This document shows, piece after piece, positions 26,649 through 34,195 of a stretch of 64,000 bases of DNA. This DNA comes from Crocinitomicaceae bacterium (GTDB taxonomy: Bacteria; Bacteroidota; Bacteroidia; Flavobacteriales_D; Crocinitomicaceae), in the NCBI GenBank assembly GCA_023957475.1, contig JAMLHA010000001.1:372001-436000 (forward strand). Reading direction: 5' to 3'. Within the stretch, counting starts at the first letter, position 1. Each line of letters opens with the position of its first letter. The notes beneath the pieces were generated by a model, which saw only the letters and a list, made by a program, of their open reading frames with translations, ran no database searches and was not told where the DNA came from. The position numbers were made by a program, and so were the translations under genes.

Positions 26649-27310
26649 AACTAAAACGAGCAATATCTTACCACGAACTAGCGAGTAAGAAGTTCAAAAC
26701 AATGGACTTGGAAGGTGCGTTCTTTGATTTGATTGGCACACCAGAACGAACAGGTGCTTGGATAATCTACGGCGAATCAGGCAATGGAAAAACACGCTTT
26801 TCATTGCAACTGGCAAAAGAATTGGCTAAGTTCTCACGCATTGGTTACAACTCCATCGAAGAAGGGGCAAAGTTAACATTCCAACGTGCCATCATGGAAA
26901 CAAACCTCAAACCAATAGCACGCAGATTTACCATCATCCCTGGTGATAATTTAATAGAGTTAAAACAGCGTTTAAACCGCGATAAATCACCCAACATCAT
27001 TTTCATTGATTCCATTCAATACCTAACAGATGGTTCAGAACAACAGCGCAACATTACGCATTTGGAATACAAAGAATTGATTTCACGTTTTCCAACCAAA
27101 CTATTCATCTTCATTTCACACGCGGATAAAGGTGAGCCACGTGGAGCAGTTGCCAAAGCAATCAAATACGATGCAGATGTTAAAATTCGTGTAGAAGGCT
27201 ACAAAGCATTTGCAATCTCTCGCTACGGTGGAAACACTCCATTTACAATCTGGCAAGAAGGAGCTGCTAACTATTGGCAAACTCCAGAAGCACAAGCAGT
27301 TAATTATTAA
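26645..27310 (+). CDS. Second P-loop ATPase (RecA/AAA-like)
   Basis: 221 aa. Walker A GESGNGKT (~43-50), Walker B IIFIDSIQ (~118-125), and a sensor-like FIFISHADKGEPRG. The start is the ATG at 26645, overlapping the MuB-like stop by 4 nt. It resembles small RecA-fold ATPases used in phage replication. Its partnership with the transposition ATPase is inferred from the tight coupling. Confidence 0.78.
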   Translation: MKLKRAISYHELASKKFKTMDLEGAFFDLIGTPERTGAWIIYGESGNGKTRFSLQLAKELAKFSRIGYNSIEEGAKLTFQRAIMETNLKPIARRFTIIPGDNLIELKQRLNRDKSPNIIFIDSIQYLTDGSEQQRNITHLEYKELISRFPTKLFIFISHADKGEPRGAVAKAIKYDADVKIRVEGYKAFAISRYGGNTPFTIWQEGAANYWQTPEAQAVNY

Positions 27311-27328
27311 CCTCAAAACCCCCTCAAT

Positions 27329-27718
27329 ATGATAACAAAAACACTTCGCCAAGTGGCATCAGACAGAATGAAAGACACCCAAACGCAAATCATGGAGTCG
27401 TTGAAAATCACAGAAATGCAGCACAACAACCATTGCTTTGAAAATGGCATGAAATTCTTAGCCAGTCTTTTCGGTGGCAACGAGCAACACCCTGACTTTA
27501 TCATTCTTTCACAGCATAAATCATTTTGGAATTGGTATAAAACCGAATGGTTACATGCTCAACGTGATTGGTTGAAGAAGTCAAAAACATTTACCCTACC
27601 ACAAGTATCTATTGAACGAACATTGTACACCCAACACATGGAATACAAGTGTGTTCTTAGCAAAGCAATAGACGATAGCTTCGACACCTGGTTAAAACTA
27701 TCAATCAAACAACTGTAA
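27329..27718 (+). CDS. Hypothetical phage protein
   Basis: 129 aa, soluble. Contains SLFGGNEQHPDFIILSQHKSFWNWY and a Trp-rich middle (WNWYKTEWLHAQRDW). No family recognised. Within the early operon, 2 bp before the next start. Confidence 0.65.
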   Translation: MITKTLRQVASDRMKDTQTQIMESLKITEMQHNNHCFENGMKFLASLFGGNEQHPDFIILSQHKSFWNWYKTEWLHAQRDWLKKSKTFTLPQVSIERTLYTQHMEYKCVLSKAIDDSFDTWLKLSIKQL

Positions 27719-27719
27719 T

Positions 27720-27935
27720 ATGCGCACTTATAGACAGCAATTGGACGATGAGCTGAAGCGTGCACAAAAACGCTACGAAGAAGCTGTTAGAAAAATGATA
27801 GACAATCCAACAGAGGAAAATATAAGAAACAGAAATAATGCCGGTATAGATGTAGTCACAGCCAAGTCACGCATTGAGAATCTTGGCAAGAACAGAGACG
27901 GCATGGAAGAATATCATTTACCAAACACAGATTAA
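27720..27935 (+). CDS. Small coiled-coil phage protein
   Basis: 71 aa, highly charged, helical throughout (RQQLDDELKRAQKRYEEAV). One base after the previous stop. Function unknown. Confidence 0.6.
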   Translation: MRTYRQQLDDELKRAQKRYEEAVRKMIDNPTEENIRNRNNAGIDVVTAKSRIENLGKNRDGMEEYHLPNTD

Positions 27936-27936
27936 T

Positions 27937-28098
27937 ATGAAAACATTTCACATCACATGGATTAAAGGATATACCGAAGAAGGTTATCCAATGTGCACAG
28001 GAGTGAATATTCAAGCAAAAACAATGAATGAAGCTTTGAATCTCTTCACCAGTGCACATCCAAATGTAGAACCGCTCTACATCGCAATTTTAAAGTAA
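27937..28098 (+). CDS. Small phage protein
   Basis: 53 aa starting MKTFHITWIKGYTEEGY at 27937, one base after the previous stop. An alternative upstream start at 27874 would overlap the previous gene and is less likely. NEALNLFTSAHPNVEPLYI suggests a compact alpha/beta domain. Function unknown. Confidence 0.58.
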   Translation: MKTFHITWIKGYTEEGYPMCTGVNIQAKTMNEALNLFTSAHPNVEPLYIAILK

Positions 28099-28116
28099 AA
28101 AAATAAATAGTTACAA

Positions 28117-28749
28117 ATGGAAACAGTTAATTACACAGAAGAGCAACTGGAACAAATGCTTCAGGCAAAAAAAGCCGAAAAAGAACAACAACGCCAAGCA
28201 GAACGACAAGCGTATGAAACTAAAAGAGATGCGTTTGTAAAACGTGTCATTGGTGAAGCAGTCAGCTACCACGGCTTGTTGAAAGACTTCAAAGCAGATT
28301 TGATTCAATCATTTGAGGAGTTTGAAAAACAACTCAACGAGTATGGTGAAATCAGAAAAAACTCAAAAGGTGGTTTCTCCATCACTTCTTCAGACGGCAA
28401 ACATCGTGTACGTAGAATGAGAGCCACAGCACCGGAATGGGATGAGCGAAGCAAAAAAGGAGAAGCACTCATCATTGAGTTCTTGCAAGAACAAATCACA
28501 GATACCAAGATACACAAACTCGTCATGTCATTCTTGCAACGCAATGAAAAAGGAGAACTAGAATACAGCCGTGTGATGAACTTACTCAACATGAAAGCAG
28601 ACTTCGACGATCCACGTTGGGTAGAAGGTTTAGAACTCATGCAAGAATCTTACAACATCACATTGCGTGCCTTCCAATTCGAGTTCCAAGTCAAAGACGA
28701 CATCACCGGAAAATGGCAACGCCTTGAAATGAATTTCTCATCAATCTAA
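28117..28749 (+). CDS. DUF3164 family protein
   Basis: 210 aa. Charged coiled-coil N-terminus (residues 1-45), then the DUF3164 core: FEEFEKQLNEYGEIRKNSKGG, TSSDGKHRVRR, DPRWVEGLELMQESYN and a FQFEFQ end. Found almost only in Mu-like phages, in the early region between the transposition genes and gemA. Molecular role unknown. Confidence 0.82.
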   Translation: METVNYTEEQLEQMLQAKKAEKEQQRQAERQAYETKRDAFVKRVIGEAVSYHGLLKDFKADLIQSFEEFEKQLNEYGEIRKNSKGGFSITSSDGKHRVRRMRATAPEWDERSKKGEALIIEFLQEQITDTKIHKLVMSFLQRNEKGELEYSRVMNLLNMKADFDDPRWVEGLELMQESYNITLRAFQFEFQVKDDITGKWQRLEMNFSSI

Positions 28750-28761
28750 TATCAAAAAACA

Positions 28762-29019
28762 ATGAACATTTTCAACATCTTCAAACGCAAAAAAGCAGAC
28801 GAGCTACAGCCGCTCAAAGTAAAGAAAGTGAGCCTTAGCCAACGCATTGCCAACACAGGCAAAAAACAATACACCGCCAAAGTAGCCATTACCTACGAAG
28901 GAAAGCCAATACGCCAATTTGAAACAACCGTATCGGCACATTCCAGAGCCAATGCAGCCTACAAAGTAGATAACGGCTTGGGTGTAAAATTGATTTCAGT
29001 AGCACAAAAAAAGAGATGA
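28762..29019 (+). CDS. Small basic phage protein
   Basis: 85 aa, basic (NIFKRKKADEL, LKVKKVSLSQR), with a beta-rich second half (KVAITYEGKPIRQFETTVSA). 12 bp after the DUF3164 gene. No family recognised. Confidence 0.6.
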   Translation: MNIFNIFKRKKADELQPLKVKKVSLSQRIANTGKKQYTAKVAITYEGKPIRQFETTVSAHSRANAAYKVDNGLGVKLISVAQKKR

Positions 29020-29023
29020 TAAC

Positions 29024-29674
29024 ATGAGAAAGATTTGGACAACCGAAGAGCGCAGCTTGTTAGTGGAGTTATATCCATATAAGAGTACAAGAGAGATTGC
29101 ACAACAACTGAATAGAAGTGAAAGGTCTATATATTCACAAGCCAACCTGATGCAGTTGTCCAAGTCTTCTGAATATATGACGCAAGAACTAGCACGTCAA
29201 GCAGAGCGCCTGAAAATTGTTGGTGCTGGAAATAGATTTTCAAAAGGAAGTGTTCCTAGCAACAAAGGTAAAAAGCAAATAGCGTACATGTCCGTCGAAG
29301 CAATCGAACGCACGAAAGCTACTCGTTTCAAAAAAGGTAACGTCCCACAAAACAAAAAAGAGATAGGACACCAACGCATCACAAAAGATGGTTATGTTGA
29401 AGTGAAAGTAGCAGAACCCAACCGATTTGTTTTGCTCCACCGTTGGATCTGGAAGATTTGGAACGGACCTATTCCAAAAGGTCATATTATCATTTTTAAA
29501 GATGGAAATAAACAGAATTGTGCTATTGAAAACTTAGAAATTATAACCATGAAAGAAAACGTATTGCGTAATTCTATCGAACGCTACCCACCAGAACTAA
29601 AAAAAATCATGCGCCTGCAAGGAAAATTAAAGAGAGTTATTAACCAAAAAACAAATCAAAATGGCAAGAAATAA
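29024..29674 (+). CDS. HNH endonuclease with N-terminal HTH
   Basis: 216 aa. Residues ~1-45 form a Myb/SANT-like HTH (WTTEERSLLVELYPYKSTRE). Two basic repeats FSKGSVPSNKGK (~70-81) and FKKGNVPQNKKE (~103-114) resemble NUMOD-type DNA-binding motifs. An HNH_3-like nuclease core follows (LHRWIWKIWNGPIPKGHII, then DGNKQNCAIENLEIIT). This is the architecture of phage free-standing homing endonucleases. The last 14 nt overlap the next gene. Confidence 0.82.
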   Translation: MRKIWTTEERSLLVELYPYKSTREIAQQLNRSERSIYSQANLMQLSKSSEYMTQELARQAERLKIVGAGNRFSKGSVPSNKGKKQIAYMSVEAIERTKATRFKKGNVPQNKKEIGHQRITKDGYVEVKVAEPNRFVLLHRWIWKIWNGPIPKGHIIIFKDGNKQNCAIENLEIITMKENVLRNSIERYPPELKKIMRLQGKLKRVINQKTNQNGKK

Positions 29675-29906
29675 AATGGAAGACTTGCGAGATCATCTTT
29701 TCGCAGCCTTAGAACGATTAAACGAAGACGATTTAAACCCAGAGCAGTTAGAAGCAGAATTGCGAAAAGCAAAAGCAATCAGTCACCTCTCTGGTGCAAT
29801 CGTTGAAACAGCAAAAGTAGAAATTGAGTTCATCAAAGCCATTGAAGCCGATGGAACAAACAGCGAACTCTTCAAAAGTGTTAACCCTCAAAAACAATTG
29901 GTATGA
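29661..29906 (+). CDS. Small early phage protein
   Basis: 81 aa, helical and acidic (DHLFAALERLNEDDLNPEQLEAELRKAKAIS-type heptads). Overlaps the HNH gene by 14 nt and the next start by 4 nt. Small proteins with this layout occur beside gemA in Mu-like phages. Function unknown. Confidence 0.62.
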   Translation: MARNKMEDLRDHLFAALERLNEDDLNPEQLEAELRKAKAISHLSGAIVETAKVEIEFIKAIEADGTNSELFKSVNPQKQLV

Positions 29907-30349
29907 CCAATTACGCAGCATATTTTGCCATTGAAAAGAAATTAAAGCAAAACGGTTTTAACTTAGAGCGTTCAGAACTCATAGAGCAGTTTACCAACAA
30001 CGCCAAGCATTCCCTCAAAGAATTAACGCCCTTTGAATATAAAGAATTTTTACGTTGGTTAAACAGTACATTGAACAACACACCATCTTCCCAAGCTCGG
30101 GAAGATGGTGCAGCACGCTACGAATCACCTGAAGAAGCACGCAAACAACGCCAACGCAAGAAAATCATTGCCTTGCTTGTAAAAATAGGCTTCCTCAAAG
30201 ACGATAAAGCAGACATGGAGCGCATCTACGCTTGGGTATTAAAGTACGGGTACAAACACAAGCCATTGAACCAATACACCGAACAAGAACTACCCGAGCT
30301 TGTGCACCAAGCAGAACAATTTTATAAATCACATATTGAAAGATTATGA
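29903..30349 (+). CDS. GemA (Mu gp16)-like regulator
   Basis: 148 aa. The C-terminal half (KKIIALLVKIGFLKDD, ERIYAWVLKYGYKHKPLNQYTEQELPELV) matches the layout of the GemA/DUF1018 domain, in which a short helical bundle follows a basic linker. Operon position also fits. Mu GemA modulates host gene expression and DNA topology. Similarity is by eye only. Confidence 0.5.
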   Translation: MTNYAAYFAIEKKLKQNGFNLERSELIEQFTNNAKHSLKELTPFEYKEFLRWLNSTLNNTPSSQAREDGAARYESPEEARKQRQRKKIIALLVKIGFLKDDKADMERIYAWVLKYGYKHKPLNQYTEQELPELVHQAEQFYKSHIERL

Positions 30350-30510
30350 CATCAAGCGAATCAAAATATTTAGCATTCATGATACTTATGGTGATGGTTT
30401 TAATGTTTTTCTCCGACAACACATTACATCATCTTGTATGTATAGTAATTATGCTTCTAGGTTGGATATTAACAGTGTTGAACCGAATTTTAAATGAATT
30501 AAAAAAATGA
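30346..30510 (+). CDS. 54-aa membrane protein
   Basis: Begins MTSSESKYLAFMILMVMVLM and ends ILNELKK, with two membrane segments (~9-22 and ~29-45). The ATG overlaps the previous stop (ATGA), and its TGA overlaps the next ATG (30507-30510), so the frame fits the coupled operon perfectly. Small size; function unknown, possibly an early inner-membrane protein. Confidence 0.65.
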   Translation: MTSSESKYLAFMILMVMVLMFFSDNTLHHLVCIVIMLLGWILTVLNRILNELKK

Positions 30511-30722
30511 ATAGCATCACCACTTACTACCGTTCCAAAGATGGTGCAACAATCGTTGAATACGTCAATGGTGCATTTCACTCCTGGACCAACATCCGAG
30601 CTGATAAAATCTCCATCGAAGCACTTCGCCACGACATCGCAATGTTCGAAGAAGAATTGGATTTAGAACTGTTTGAAAAAGTACCTCTTAATTCCATTAA
30701 ATTCAACATTCTGAACTCTTAA
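30507..30722 (+). CDS. Small phage protein
   Basis: 71 aa (MNSITTYYRSKDGATIVEYVNG...) with a beta-hairpin-like first half and an acidic helical second half. Overlaps the upstream stop by 4 nt. Function unknown. Confidence 0.6.
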   Translation: MNSITTYYRSKDGATIVEYVNGAFHSWTNIRADKISIEALRHDIAMFEEELDLELFEKVPLNSIKFNILNS

Positions 30723-30748
30723 TTCTATATTCTCAATTCATAATTCGC

Positions 30749-31306
30749 ATGGAATACCTCTTAAAAATCCACACCAAAGGTTCAGAAGCCACTTACAAGA
30801 TTAAGTACAAGAACCACCGATTCCACGCTGTTCAGCACATCAGCGGAAAGGTTAATCAGCAACAACACGAAAAATTGTTAATGCTTGCACCGCAGTTGGA
30901 ACAAGCTATCTTGATCCTCCAGCACGAATACGAAGGCCGTGTTACATGGGAGCCTATCGTCAAAGAACAAAGCACGTACACCAAGTTTCTAAACGAATAC
31001 ACCAAATGGTATGAAGCGAAGTTCAATGTTCCGGTGATTATCAAAGCAAGCGACGGTGCAACTATCAAATGGATGATAAGTAACCTCACCAAGGTAGCAG
31101 GAAGCGAAGCAGATGCACTAGTAGTTTGGCAATTGCTTTTTTCCAAGTGGCACGAACTCGACGAATGGTATCAGAACCAAACCGACTTATTGCAAATCAA
31201 AAAGAATTTAAACATCATTTTAAAACAGTTAAAACATGGAAAAACTTCCGAGCAAACCAACCGAAACGCCCACAATGTTTCAGATGATTACCGCCAAAAG
31301 TTCTAA
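30749..31306 (+). CDS. Hypothetical phage protein
   Basis: 185 aa. N-terminal beta-rich segment (EYLLKIHTKGSEATYKIKYKNHRFH), then helical sequence with KFLNEYTKWYEAKF. Its 3' end overlaps the next gene by 71 nt, longer than usual for this operon. No family recognised. Confidence 0.62.
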   Translation: MEYLLKIHTKGSEATYKIKYKNHRFHAVQHISGKVNQQQHEKLLMLAPQLEQAILILQHEYEGRVTWEPIVKEQSTYTKFLNEYTKWYEAKFNVPVIIKASDGATIKWMISNLTKVAGSEADALVVWQLLFSKWHELDEWYQNQTDLLQIKKNLNIILKQLKHGKTSEQTNRNAHNVSDDYRQKF

Positions 31307-31787
31307 AACAGCGTTAATCCGTCAATTCAGTGATTTATCCGTTCCGGCTTTAGCAACTAACAAACCAACACCTATTGCCGGGCTCATCAAACAACACGGA
31401 CAAGAAGTAATTGAAAACTGTGTAGCTATTTTGGTAGCCGATTTGAACACGTCTTTTTCCGGCGAACTGGCACGTGAACAAATTGAAGAAATTGTGGTAG
31501 AACTCACCAGTGGTTTTAATCGCAATCACTCATTAGAAAGTATTTATCTGGCGTGTCGAAGATTGAAAATATCAGAGTCTTATAAACTTACAGTTGCCAA
31601 AGTATTGAAAGAAGCAGATGCCATATTGAATGAAATCAGTGAAACAATAACCAATCAAAACTACAATGCGCATTTGGCAACCAAGTTCTACGAACCAAGA
31701 GACACAGAACAGCAAAGGCGCAATAAACAAAAAGAAGCCTATAGCATAGCGAAGATTTGGCATGAGATTAACCAACAAACAAAATAG
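31236..31787 (+). CDS. Hypothetical phage protein
   Basis: 183 aa, mostly helical, with an N-terminal linker (MEKLPSKPTETPT) and a charged C-terminus (EPRDTEQQRRNKQKEAYS). The first 71 nt overlap the previous gene in another frame; the ATG at 31236 is the earliest, and a later start (for example Met17) would shorten the overlap. Function unknown. Confidence 0.6.
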   Translation: MEKLPSKPTETPTMFQMITAKSSKTALIRQFSDLSVPALATNKPTPIAGLIKQHGQEVIENCVAILVADLNTSFSGELAREQIEEIVVELTSGFNRNHSLESIYLACRRLKISESYKLTVAKVLKEADAILNEISETITNQNYNAHLATKFYEPRDTEQQRRNKQKEAYSIAKIWHEINQQTK

Positions 31788-31789
31788 TT

Positions 31790-32074
31790 ATGAAAGTCTA
31801 TATTTCAGGAAAAATAACAGGAGACGAATTAAGAGCAAGAACGCGTTTTGATGAAGCAACTCAAAAAATGAAAACAGCAGGTTTTGAAGTAGTCAATCCT
31901 TTTCACCTCAATCATTGCCACGCTAAAAAGTGGGAAGATTACATGCGCACAGATATTAAAGCATTAATGGATTGTGATGCAATATTTATGCTCAAAGATT
32001 GGAAACGAAGTCGAGGTGCTAGGATAGAGCGTTTTCTTGCCATCTCCTTTGATTTAGTGATATTAGAAGAATAA
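31790..32074 (+). CDS. DUF4406 (nucleoside 2-deoxyribosyltransferase-like) protein
   Basis: 94 aa. MKVYISGKITG, FEVVNPFHLNH and MRTDIKALMDCDAIFMLKDWKRSRGARIE match DUF4406, a small Rossmann-like family related to nucleoside deoxyribosyltransferases. Common in phages; substrate not established. Last gene before the early terminator. Confidence 0.82.
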   Translation: MKVYISGKITGDELRARTRFDEATQKMKTAGFEVVNPFHLNHCHAKKWEDYMRTDIKALMDCDAIFMLKDWKRSRGARIERFLAISFDLVILEE

Positions 32075-32077
32075 TGA

Positions 32078-32099
32078 AGCCCCGAAATGGGGCTTTTTT
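32078..32099 (+). terminator. Terminator closing the early operon
   Basis: AGCCCC (32078-32083) pairs with GGGGCT (32089-32094), loop GAAAT, then six T. Immediately after the DUF4406 stop. Confidence 0.88.
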
Positions 32100-32117
32100 C
32101 ATTTACAACGTAAAAAA

Positions 32118-32149
32118 TTTGGAAAATTTACGTTCTGCTGTTATCTTTG
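32118..32149 (+). promoter_or_regulatory. Promoter of the 32173 gene
   Basis: -33 TTTG (32118-32121), 20-bp spacer, -7 TATCTTTG (32142-32149): among the best matches to the Bacteroidota consensus in the window. It shows that the ATG at 32173, not that at 32074, starts the gene. Confidence 0.72.
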
Positions 32150-32172
32150 TAAAAAACCAACTGCACAATATT

Positions 32173-32379
32173 ATGTCTTCTATTGGAATCAACAAGCGAA
32201 AACAATACCAGTACATATTGCAAGTGTATAACGAGTATAAACAACCAGACATTCCGGACACGTTTATCATTCATAAAATATTTCCAAAGCATCACATTTA
32301 TATTTCTTACCGCCAATGGGCAAGAATAAAGGGAGTGAAACCCTCTGAAATTACCACAGAACAATTGTCTTTGTTCTAA
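32173..32379 (+). CDS. Small phage protein with its own promoter (candidate middle/late regulator)
   Basis: 68 aa, basic, aromatic-rich (MSSIGINKRKQYQYILQVYNEYKQ...), ending VKPSEITTEQLSLF. It sits between the early terminator and the head operon, the place of Mu mor/C, and has a separate promoter. A regulator of late genes is inference; no HTH is obvious. Its stop overlaps the head-operon stop by 4 nt. Confidence 0.58.
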   Translation: MSSIGINKRKQYQYILQVYNEYKQPDIPDTFIIHKIFPKHHIYISYRQWARIKGVKPSEITTEQLSLF

Positions 32380-32828
32380 CAATCATTCAACTCGCACGAA
32401 TAGTAGATAGCGTATTCCTGCACACCATCATCACGTTTCACGCGTGATTGTGAAGTACGTATCAACTTACTACTTTTCTCTATTGGATTCCAGCCGTGTA
32501 ACAATGCGTGTATTTCTTCAATTTGTTCAAAAATACTACGTGCATAAGCTTTTTGCATATTAGGGGCTTTCATGGATGTATTGGTCAATCGCATATCAGC
32601 CACACGTATTTCAATCACCAGTTGCCCCATTTGCCTGTTGGCAGGAACTTGGTTGTTATCTCTACCGATATTATCAAATTGAGATTGAGCAATATCAATC
32701 AATGCACACGGCCATTTAACTGGAAAGTTGGGCGAATAATAATCCAACTGCCCCCAGTTCTCATCTACATACTTCAATGACACATTGGTTGCCAATCGTT
32801 CTTGAATGGCTGTTATTAATTCTTTCAT
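32376..32828 (-). CDS. Head-tail connector/tail terminator-like protein (Mu gp37-like position)
   Basis: 150 aa. FPVKWPCALIDIAQSQFDNIG and MGQLVIEIRVADMRL, followed by QIEEIHALLHGW, resemble neck/tail-completion proteins that follow the virion morphogenesis protein. Last gene of the minus-strand head operon. The call rests mainly on order and fold pattern. Confidence 0.55.
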   Translation of the reverse strand: MKELITAIQERLATNVSLKYVDENWGQLDYYSPNFPVKWPCALIDIAQSQFDNIGRDNNQVPANRQMGQLVIEIRVADMRLTNTSMKAPNMQKAYARSIFEQIEEIHALLHGWNPIEKSSKLIRTSQSRVKRDDGVQEYAIYYSCELNDC

Positions 32829-33352
32829 TTACGTTGTTTTAATTGGTTCAACATATAATCGTTTAGTTCCTTCAGGTTAATATCAATCGCCTGTTGAATA
32901 ATTCCTTTAACTTGTGGATGGTCTCCAATAAATTGACGTTGTTCAATCTTCATGCTTGCGCCTACTTTCTGCAATGCCAACGCTTTCCATTGTGCAGCTT
33001 CTTGTGTTAAACGCACATCTCGTTGTGATTTTCCTTTAACAGCTCCTGAAGCTTTGTAATACATTGCCCAAAAGAACTTCTTCATTTTTTGTGTTACCAC
33101 AATCTCACCGCCCTCATTGTGTATAGAAGCATACGGCAACGAACTATTAAAAACAATGCTCTCACCCGAAATAGTTCCTTTCAAACTTCTACGCAATGCA
33201 CCAGTACGCATCATCAAAGAACCTTTGTTATTAGTTAACTTTGTTGGAGACCAAGGACGATCAAAGAAAGCTTTGCGCTCAAAGTTTCTGTCAAACTCAT
33301 CCATCAAGTTAGTCTTGACATCGCGAAGTATGTTTTTATAGAAGTTTTGCAT
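32825..33352 (-). CDS. Phage virion morphogenesis protein (Mu gpG/P2 gpS-like)
   Basis: 175 aa. SLMMRTGALRRSLKG (~residues 46-60) and LPYASIHNEGGEIVVTQKMKKFFW (~70-95) are the landmarks of the family involved in tail completion and head-tail joining. Overlaps the following gene by 4 nt. Confidence 0.75.
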   Translation of the reverse strand: MQNFYKNILRDVKTNLMDEFDRNFERKAFFDRPWSPTKLTNNKGSLMMRTGALRRSLKGTISGESIVFNSSLPYASIHNEGGEIVVTQKMKKFFWAMYYKASGAVKGKSQRDVRLTQEAAQWKALALQKVGASMKIEQRQFIGDHPQVKGIIQQAIDINLKELNDYMLNQLKQRK

Positions 33353-33359
33353 TTGTGTT

Positions 33360-33367
33360 TATATTTG
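33360..33367 (+). promoter_or_regulatory. -7 element of the 33388 gene
   Basis: TATATTTG on plus, 20 bp before the ATG at 33388, in the 35-bp gap that divides it from the divergent morphogenesis gene. No -33 TTG at the right distance. Confidence 0.45.
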
Positions 33368-33387
33368 AGGGTTTTAAAATTGATATT

Positions 33388-33786
33388 ATGATAACACCTA
33401 AAATGAAAGATGCTGTGTTAAATGCGATATGCGAACCAATGCTTTTTGATAAAATCATTGACACCAAAACCACTTCGTTCTTGAAAGAATTAAATATTGA
33501 TTTTACAGCATTGCAAGCGATTTTAAACCAATTCCAACGAATGGGTTTAATTAAAGATTTAAACCTGCAACACAGCAATACTTCTCTCGTTATACACTTA
33601 GAAGCATTAGATTTTAAAAACAGAGGTGGGTTTTTCATGCACGAAGAAAATTTAAAATTAGCTCTTGAAAAATTATCGCTTGAGGTGAAACAACTTTCTA
33701 ATGATTTTCCTGATAGGGTTGAAAGATTTGCAACTATTGGAGCAGCAATTGCAACTTGTCTTACCTACGTAAGTGGGGCTCACTGA
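33388..33786 (+). CDS. Opposite-strand (moron-like) protein with C-terminal membrane segment
   Basis: 132 aa. N-terminal winged-helix-like part (LKELNIDFTALQAILNQFQRMGLIKDL), then ALDFKNRGGFFMHEENLKLALEKL and a C-terminal hydrophobic segment (FATIGAAIATCLTYV). The GGF-x-EE-helix-membrane layout is a small-protein type I recall from Bacteroidota chromosomes. It opposes the head operon and has its own -7 element. The 3' end overlaps the minus gene 33673-34020 by 114 nt. Confidence 0.68.
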   Translation: MITPKMKDAVLNAICEPMLFDKIIDTKTTSFLKELNIDFTALQAILNQFQRMGLIKDLNLQHSNTSLVIHLEALDFKNRGGFFMHEENLKLALEKLSLEVKQLSNDFPDRVERFATIGAAIATCLTYVSGAH

Positions 33787-34020
33787 TGTTAATTCCAACA
33801 TAGCTTTAATTGCAGGATGAGTACACGTGCTTTGATTAGTAGTATTCGTAAATCGCTGGGTAAACATTAATTCATCATCATAAAAGACATCATATTCGAT
33901 AGCTTCAACAGGTTTAAAGCCTTTGCCGGTGTTTTTGCAGATATAACGTTCTATCAAAACTATTTTGTTTTGAGTAACGACTTTACTGTTTAAGTTTGGA
34001 TTTGCGTTTTTCTCTTCCAT
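33673..34020 (-). CDS. Hypothetical head-operon protein with possibly altered C-terminus
   Basis: 115 aa. The first ~75 residues look normal (VLIERYICKNTGKGF, IEYDVFYDDELMFTQRF). The last ~40 become Cys/Ser/Lys-rich where they run over the plus-strand 33388-33786 gene. The original 3' end may have been replaced when the plus-strand unit inserted. Function unknown. Confidence 0.5.
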   Translation of the reverse strand: MEEKNANPNLNSKVVTQNKIVLIERYICKNTGKGFKPVEAIEYDVFYDDELMFTQRFTNTTNQSTCTHPAIKAMLELTSVSPTYVGKTSCNCCSNSCKSFNPIRKIIRKLFHLKR

Positions 34021-34054
34021 TTTATTGTTTATTTAATTTTATTACTTATATTTG
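34018..34054 (+). promoter_or_regulatory. Promoter module A (shared with 35405-35441)
   Basis: -33 TTG (34025-34027), 19-bp spacer, -7 TATATTTG (34047-34054). The stretch from the minus-strand start codon through the -7 is nearly identical to 35405-35441 (first 17 bases identical), a duplicated regulatory module. Confidence 0.68.
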
Positions 34055-34059
34055 TCGTG

Positions 34060-34182
34060 CATATCAAATTTACAAATCAGATGATTTACACTTCTTTTAT
34101 TAATAATCTTGGCAGGCAAAGGGTTGAAAGTACCCAGCTTTTCTACATTGTAGATTTGGTATGCAGTGACCTGCCTTTTTTT
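34060..34182 (+). ncRNA. Predicted structured RNA A / attenuator leader
   Basis: From promoter module A the transcript reaches a closing stem GGCAGG/CCTGCC (34111-34116 with 34170-34175) that encloses two hairpins, GGGT/ACCC (34121-34135) and CTAC/GTAG (34143-34153), and is followed by seven T: a branched terminator. GGTATGCA (34158-34165) is complementary to TGCATACC (34197-34204), which covers the downstream ATG at 34196, so an alternative fold could hide the start codon. Either a free ~120-nt RNA or an attenuating leader of the next gene. Confidence 0.5.
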
Positions 34183-34195
34183 CAAAAACTTTTTT

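Noticed and set aside
32074..32172. Start of the 32173 gene at 32074
   Set aside because: The extra codons cover a terminator and a promoter.
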